From: Bacteroidales bacterium
Lineage (GTDB): Bacteria > Bacteroidota > Bacteroidia > Bacteroidales > Muribaculaceae
DNA: 34,551 nt
Direction: 5' to 3'
Assembly: GCA_014800535.1 (NCBI GenBank)
Contig: JAAVFW010000025.1
Location: 1 to 34,551, forward strand
Position numbers and translations under genes: made by a program. Below are positions 33,301 through 34,551 of this stretch, in pieces. The notes under the pieces are model-generated. The model saw only the letters and a program-made list of their open reading frames with translations. It was not told where the DNA came from and ran no database searches. Each line of letters starts with the position of its first letter. Within the stretch, counting starts at the first letter, position 1.

Positions 33301-34551
33301 CAATACCCGCAGTTCCTTACAATCCTGAAGATGAACTCACTGTTGATGTCAACGGATTCATCACAGCTCCCGATAAAGATGAGAATGGTAATGTGATCGG
33401 TGTCAAACTCGTGTTCGTTCCTGTTTCTGCCGGTTCAGGCGCAGGGGAGAACGGCACTTACACCATTCCTGACGGCGTCACTTCAATCGGTGCGGGTGCA
33501 TTCGCAGGCTGCGACAACATCACCAAAATTGTGGTTCCCGAAACCTCTCAGCTTAAGAGCATCGGCGCCGGCGCGTTCGAAGGTTGCGGCAACCTTTCTG
33601 AAGTTGACCTCAGCGCAAGCAAGAACCTGACTGAAATCGGTGAGGGTGCGTTCAAAGGCACATCAATCACTGAGATCACACTTCCCGAAACACTTGAAAA
33701 GATCGGCGGCGGTGCATTTGAAGGCACTAAGATTACTTCTGTAGTCGTACCCGACAATGTTAAGGAAATCGGTGAAGGTGCGTTCAAGGGTTGTAGCGAA
33801 CTTGAAACTGTTAAGGTTGGCAAGAACGTGACAACAATCGGTGGCGGAACATTCGAAGGATGTGAGAACCTTACCGAAGTTGACCTGAGCGCAAGCAAGA
33901 CTCTGACAGAGATCGGTGAGGGTGCGTTCAAAGGCACATCAATCACTGAAATCACACTTCCCGAAACACTTGAGAAGATCGATGGCGGTGCGTTTGAAGG
34001 CACTAAGATTACTTCTGTAGTCGTACCCGATAGCGTCAAGGAGATCGGCGAAGGTGCGTTCAAGGGTTGTGACGAACTTGAAACCGTTAAGGTTGGCAAG
34101 AACGTTGAGACAATCGGTGGCGGATCATTCGAAGGATGTAAGAAGCTCACCGAGGTAGACCTCAGCGAAACTGAAAATCTTAAGGAGATCGGTGAGGGTG
34201 CGTTCAAGGGCTCTTCAATCACCGACATTGAACTTCCCGAAACACTTGAAAAGATCGGTGGCGGTGCATTTGAAGGCACTAAGATTACTTCGGTAGTCGT
34301 ACCCGACAACGTCAAGGAGATCGGTGAAGGTGCGTTCAAGGGTTGTGACGAACTCGAAACCGTCGTTCTCGGCAACGGACTTGATCCTGAAAAGGTAGGT
34401 AAAGACCTCTTCGAGGGTAGCGAAAACCTCAGCAAGGTAGTTGTTCCCGACACCGTTAAAGAGGTAATCGGTGAAACACTTCCCGACGGAACTAAGGAAA
34501 TCGTCTACAACCACGAAGAAGAGGTTGAAATCCTCGACAACGGAATGGTGG
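27312..34551 (+). CDS. Giant exported repeat protein with BspA-like LRRs, 3' end outside window
   Basis: An unbroken frame of 2413 codons runs from ATG 27312 past the right edge. Residues 1-32 form a signal peptide (hydrophobic core LSLLIISLIALVGGG, likely cut near IVA-Q). Residues about 35-1890 are beta-rich and contain at least five copies of a module with the pattern TGVLSG-AD-MKLTI, then an ER/RDK string (near 456, 725, 1089, 1367 and 1657), then QTV-DLPL, then VNGE-KIY. An Ala/Arg-rich patch lies at about 1800-1820. From 1894 to about 2390 there are 18 LRR_5 (BspA-like) units of about 23 residues (consensus IGEGAFKGC-LT-V-LP), interrupted at 1983-2050 by a VDVNGFI-LVFVP segment. BspA-type proteins act in adhesion or host-protein binding; that role is inferred here. 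Any C-terminal sorting domain lies outside the window. Confidence 0.93.
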   Translation, partial: MRKIYLKLSLLIISLIALVGGGVNLIPHIVAQSRESIFGVDLDLSEYYVLKGDKSYIYSVTYKTKSQSGMHPKEYNASDGLRLYLIPKSEEPTSVSISPAIVRGVTYAIKSIIDENGKDYNSTPRLSSINVSSMTPGVVVKIETDEADNVLTGTLTVNVKDNPSRVNLYYAGSVYTLKYNVGESGGKTMTIKYDPKTENRWVVYGDTDNKLFIVKLDGEKQTRAYVSSPIIKDGMLTLLNDFSVTLDPAKTNHTIDVNADVIDMQVPMKFECVQTTGNETKPEYLQDMISSVTVSGVKTYTDKEWTKEGFTVPNGKSVYVTIKPQVRGQWEVESAYFNGKKLSSSGTYMSIEAESPTETQVYRLSGKYNSRLRYTFNLPDLEHTIIREGSSKMDITSSPYNGTTGISSSYFQPLGTEGYKVYDVTVDGKTRALDENGCFRIEKQDEVITITPRKYERNIPIKIYSDYSTNIVLDPDGPCHKNVDIKDGLQTVMVNAEDLPMYIWEGYEVYLNGEKITARDENGNLSALANLSANDVVSIYSSTPRKISLTHSDFPSGVSATIYHNGNPVSGPGHYTVLPGTVIKYVPTQGENLVLQSGTTIFTPEADGSFEIPLTGDNVSSYMTISLHPRNPEVKISAETPSGVKARVKGGIYSDWQDLTSTPETFYLDYNSSTGSLSFSTSDVNYNIASITASPAGSFKYDSATKTATGIADGMTLTVKVAQSEYKYPIDLSVAIPNSSWVFEEQESYGGGAPSYVWKQGNGQTPYYPLRMGLKGAKISSDGPYFDEGESVIFEWGITNPLMEPKNKFAPNFTRKGLNDEDFPITFIWQGQSDYSYGNNEVIEVSAVIGGKVYPFEYVEEDYGYMTLKYGKLVIEEPCALVGSIIDANLASSSYNNYGITIKACPAPYFYSVNGGSEVEVPAGKEVSISVPYSSQIDFRSYDGSDLSIVSSDSNGQYGIMGEEPIVFYNGKYHFRVRDYNANGSEYDYSGSTTFTITPPKATVQVTSDCDSFNDSNIIIGGVTTPGDGSTVEFTIAPTISVRCADSDYRVIGAIDKNSGQSLEVDVKKGLISGVKAGMHLDIKTEKIERNRTFKLGRNGYFASYSKMILGEGTPFERSINLKNITSWPYTVSYNEDELPLKFDCGIGKNSASTQFIQPTIYIGQEEVSANKLPSSLPEGVTILLSYQKASCDVTYVIDEDLDITVTENGVRLTDFDGVKKRLSLSYTSIAISENPNNKFDFSITEKRSNGSTLTHNPGEAFTLAASGVNSTITVAKTYNTVTIAAGEGTNLSDLTIVGSDDVTYVPDASGNIMVPTRVKELTITSSAAESFFSDGVTTGDMKFDLMSGVLSDLSTGTLTISTKKIERDKEVSIYVDGNDFEGTGLDGAKFTLGSGKSIETGQGVAGGSQTLQFGDDDLPIILTLPDSFTEGGVTADKLPTVYVNGEKLEYSQEKGGFIFPESAFSDPKNPPVIKIYPAPTDPVEVSYLIEPGITFKAVTDGDEATALTEAGSAMILPGTPVVMTAVANKANENIFVEVAGQTVTEGHSVNYEFTVGSMDQTIEVKRRKVAVTFNNSDQWENIRINGAGFTYPMYAESSELEFPEGTTQLTLRSTADDMTITGVKNNGTAMNYDVVTGVLSGVADNMKLTIETGPMTRDKQLTIYLDDSVNTPQTIITLAKDKAIEKEVKLAKGYQTVSFADADLPLSFNGGNFYVYLNNEEIKGAGDGSYNFPTSIPTGSVMKIYGSAQPLVEVRYAIEAVAFNAEVKHDQIVVDHTQAHKLLPGTEISFSIEYLNPAMAKMVAARRAAARAAAAAGDAFNPEDTEVTVNGEPLVPEEDGTFKYKVDASHASTGLKFVVKRPDYVDETTGFTLSYDRKTLVAVSSTVTDPVSIPEGITTIGEGAFKDRKDITEVIFPTSLTEIEREAFAGSGIKSVTVPDNVTSIGEGAFSGCTALTSVVLGKGLTEVGEGAFEGCDKISKSMYPESLGKSPFPASIPAVPYNPEDELTVDVNGFITAPDKDENGNVIGVKLVFVPVSAGSGAGENGTYTIPDGVTSIGAGAFAGCDNITKIVVPETSQLKSIGAGAFEGCGNLSEVDLSASKNLTEIGEGAFKGTSITEITLPETLEKIGGGAFEGTKITSVVVPDNVKEIGEGAFKGCSELETVKVGKNVTTIGGGTFEGCENLTEVDLSASKTLTEIGEGAFKGTSITEITLPETLEKIDGGAFEGTKITSVVVPDSVKEIGEGAFKGCDELETVKVGKNVETIGGGSFEGCKKLTEVDLSETENLKEIGEGAFKGSSITDIELPETLEKIGGGAFEGTKITSVVVPDNVKEIGEGAFKGCDELETVVLGNGLDPEKVGKDLFEGSENLSKVVVPDTVKEVIGETLPDGTKEIVYNHEEEVEILDNGMV
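33621..34366 (+). repeat. 276-bp higher-order repeat in the LRR region
   Basis: Blocks starting at 33621, 33897 and 34173 are exactly 276 bp apart (92 codons, four LRR units) and nearly identical in long stretches; the third is incomplete. The exact period and low divergence indicate recent duplication or gene conversion. Confidence 0.92.

Noticed and set aside
33548..34453. A 301-codon reverse-strand open frame across the LRR repeats
   Set aside because: It follows the 276-bp period of the forward gene, has no signal or domain, and only reflects codon bias read backwards.

Overview
The window looks like a chromosomal segment from a member of the Bacteroidales, most likely a gut Muribaculaceae-like bacterium. 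This is inferred from gene content (TGS-containing uridine-kinase-like protein, AlbA_2/Schlafen-like ATPase, two-permease TolC/HlyD exporter, BspA-type LRR protein), from several TTTG/TTG-N19-20-TAnnTTTG promoters typical of Bacteroidetes, and from weak Shine-Dalgarno signals. No species name can be given from sequence alone.

Layout: (1) 1-138: 3' part of a 5S rRNA with a strong intrinsic terminator, so an rRNA operon ends at the left edge. (2) 356-7018, + strand: a TPR/OmpA-like lipoprotein followed by rsmA, then lysS-gpsA, then pgi; a strong hairpin terminator lies at 7041-7073. (3) 7109-17240, - strand: a housekeeping block transcribed right to left: uridine-kinase-like protein, mgtE, mutS, ruvB, a MOP-family flippase, a membrane-anchored NERD protein and an OmpA-family lipoprotein. 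From mgtE to the NERD gene the spacing is 1-nt overlap to 17 nt, which implies one transcript joining Mg2+ uptake, mismatch repair, Holliday junction migration and a putative nuclease. (4) 17587-19029, +: a probably leaderless AlbA_2-type ATPase/regulator with a 12-bp tandem expansion, followed by a decayed duplicate of its 3' part. (5) 19251-26561, -: tolC, hlyD and two ABC-2 permeases without an ATPase gene, then an alanine-dehydrogenase-family protein that lacks the usual catalytic Lys and His, then a GT4 glycosyltransferase. (6) 26562-27311: a 750-bp non-coding region with an unusual 9-bp-period repeat array, a G9 tract beside a good promoter, and a leader of about 320 nt with a strong hairpin. 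(7) 27312-34551, +: one uninterrupted reading frame of 2413 codons that runs off the right edge. It encodes a giant exported protein with a signal peptide, at least five copies of a roughly 270-365-residue module that I do not recognise, and a C-terminal run of BspA-like (LRR_5) leucine-rich repeats built partly from a 276-bp higher-order DNA repeat.

The most interesting part is 26.6-34.6 kb: a giant repetitive surface protein whose promoter sits next to a homopolymeric tract and behind a structured leader. The dispersed 65-bp element (three copies), the decayed AlbA_2 duplicate and the degenerate alanine-dehydrogenase-like protein also merit a second look.
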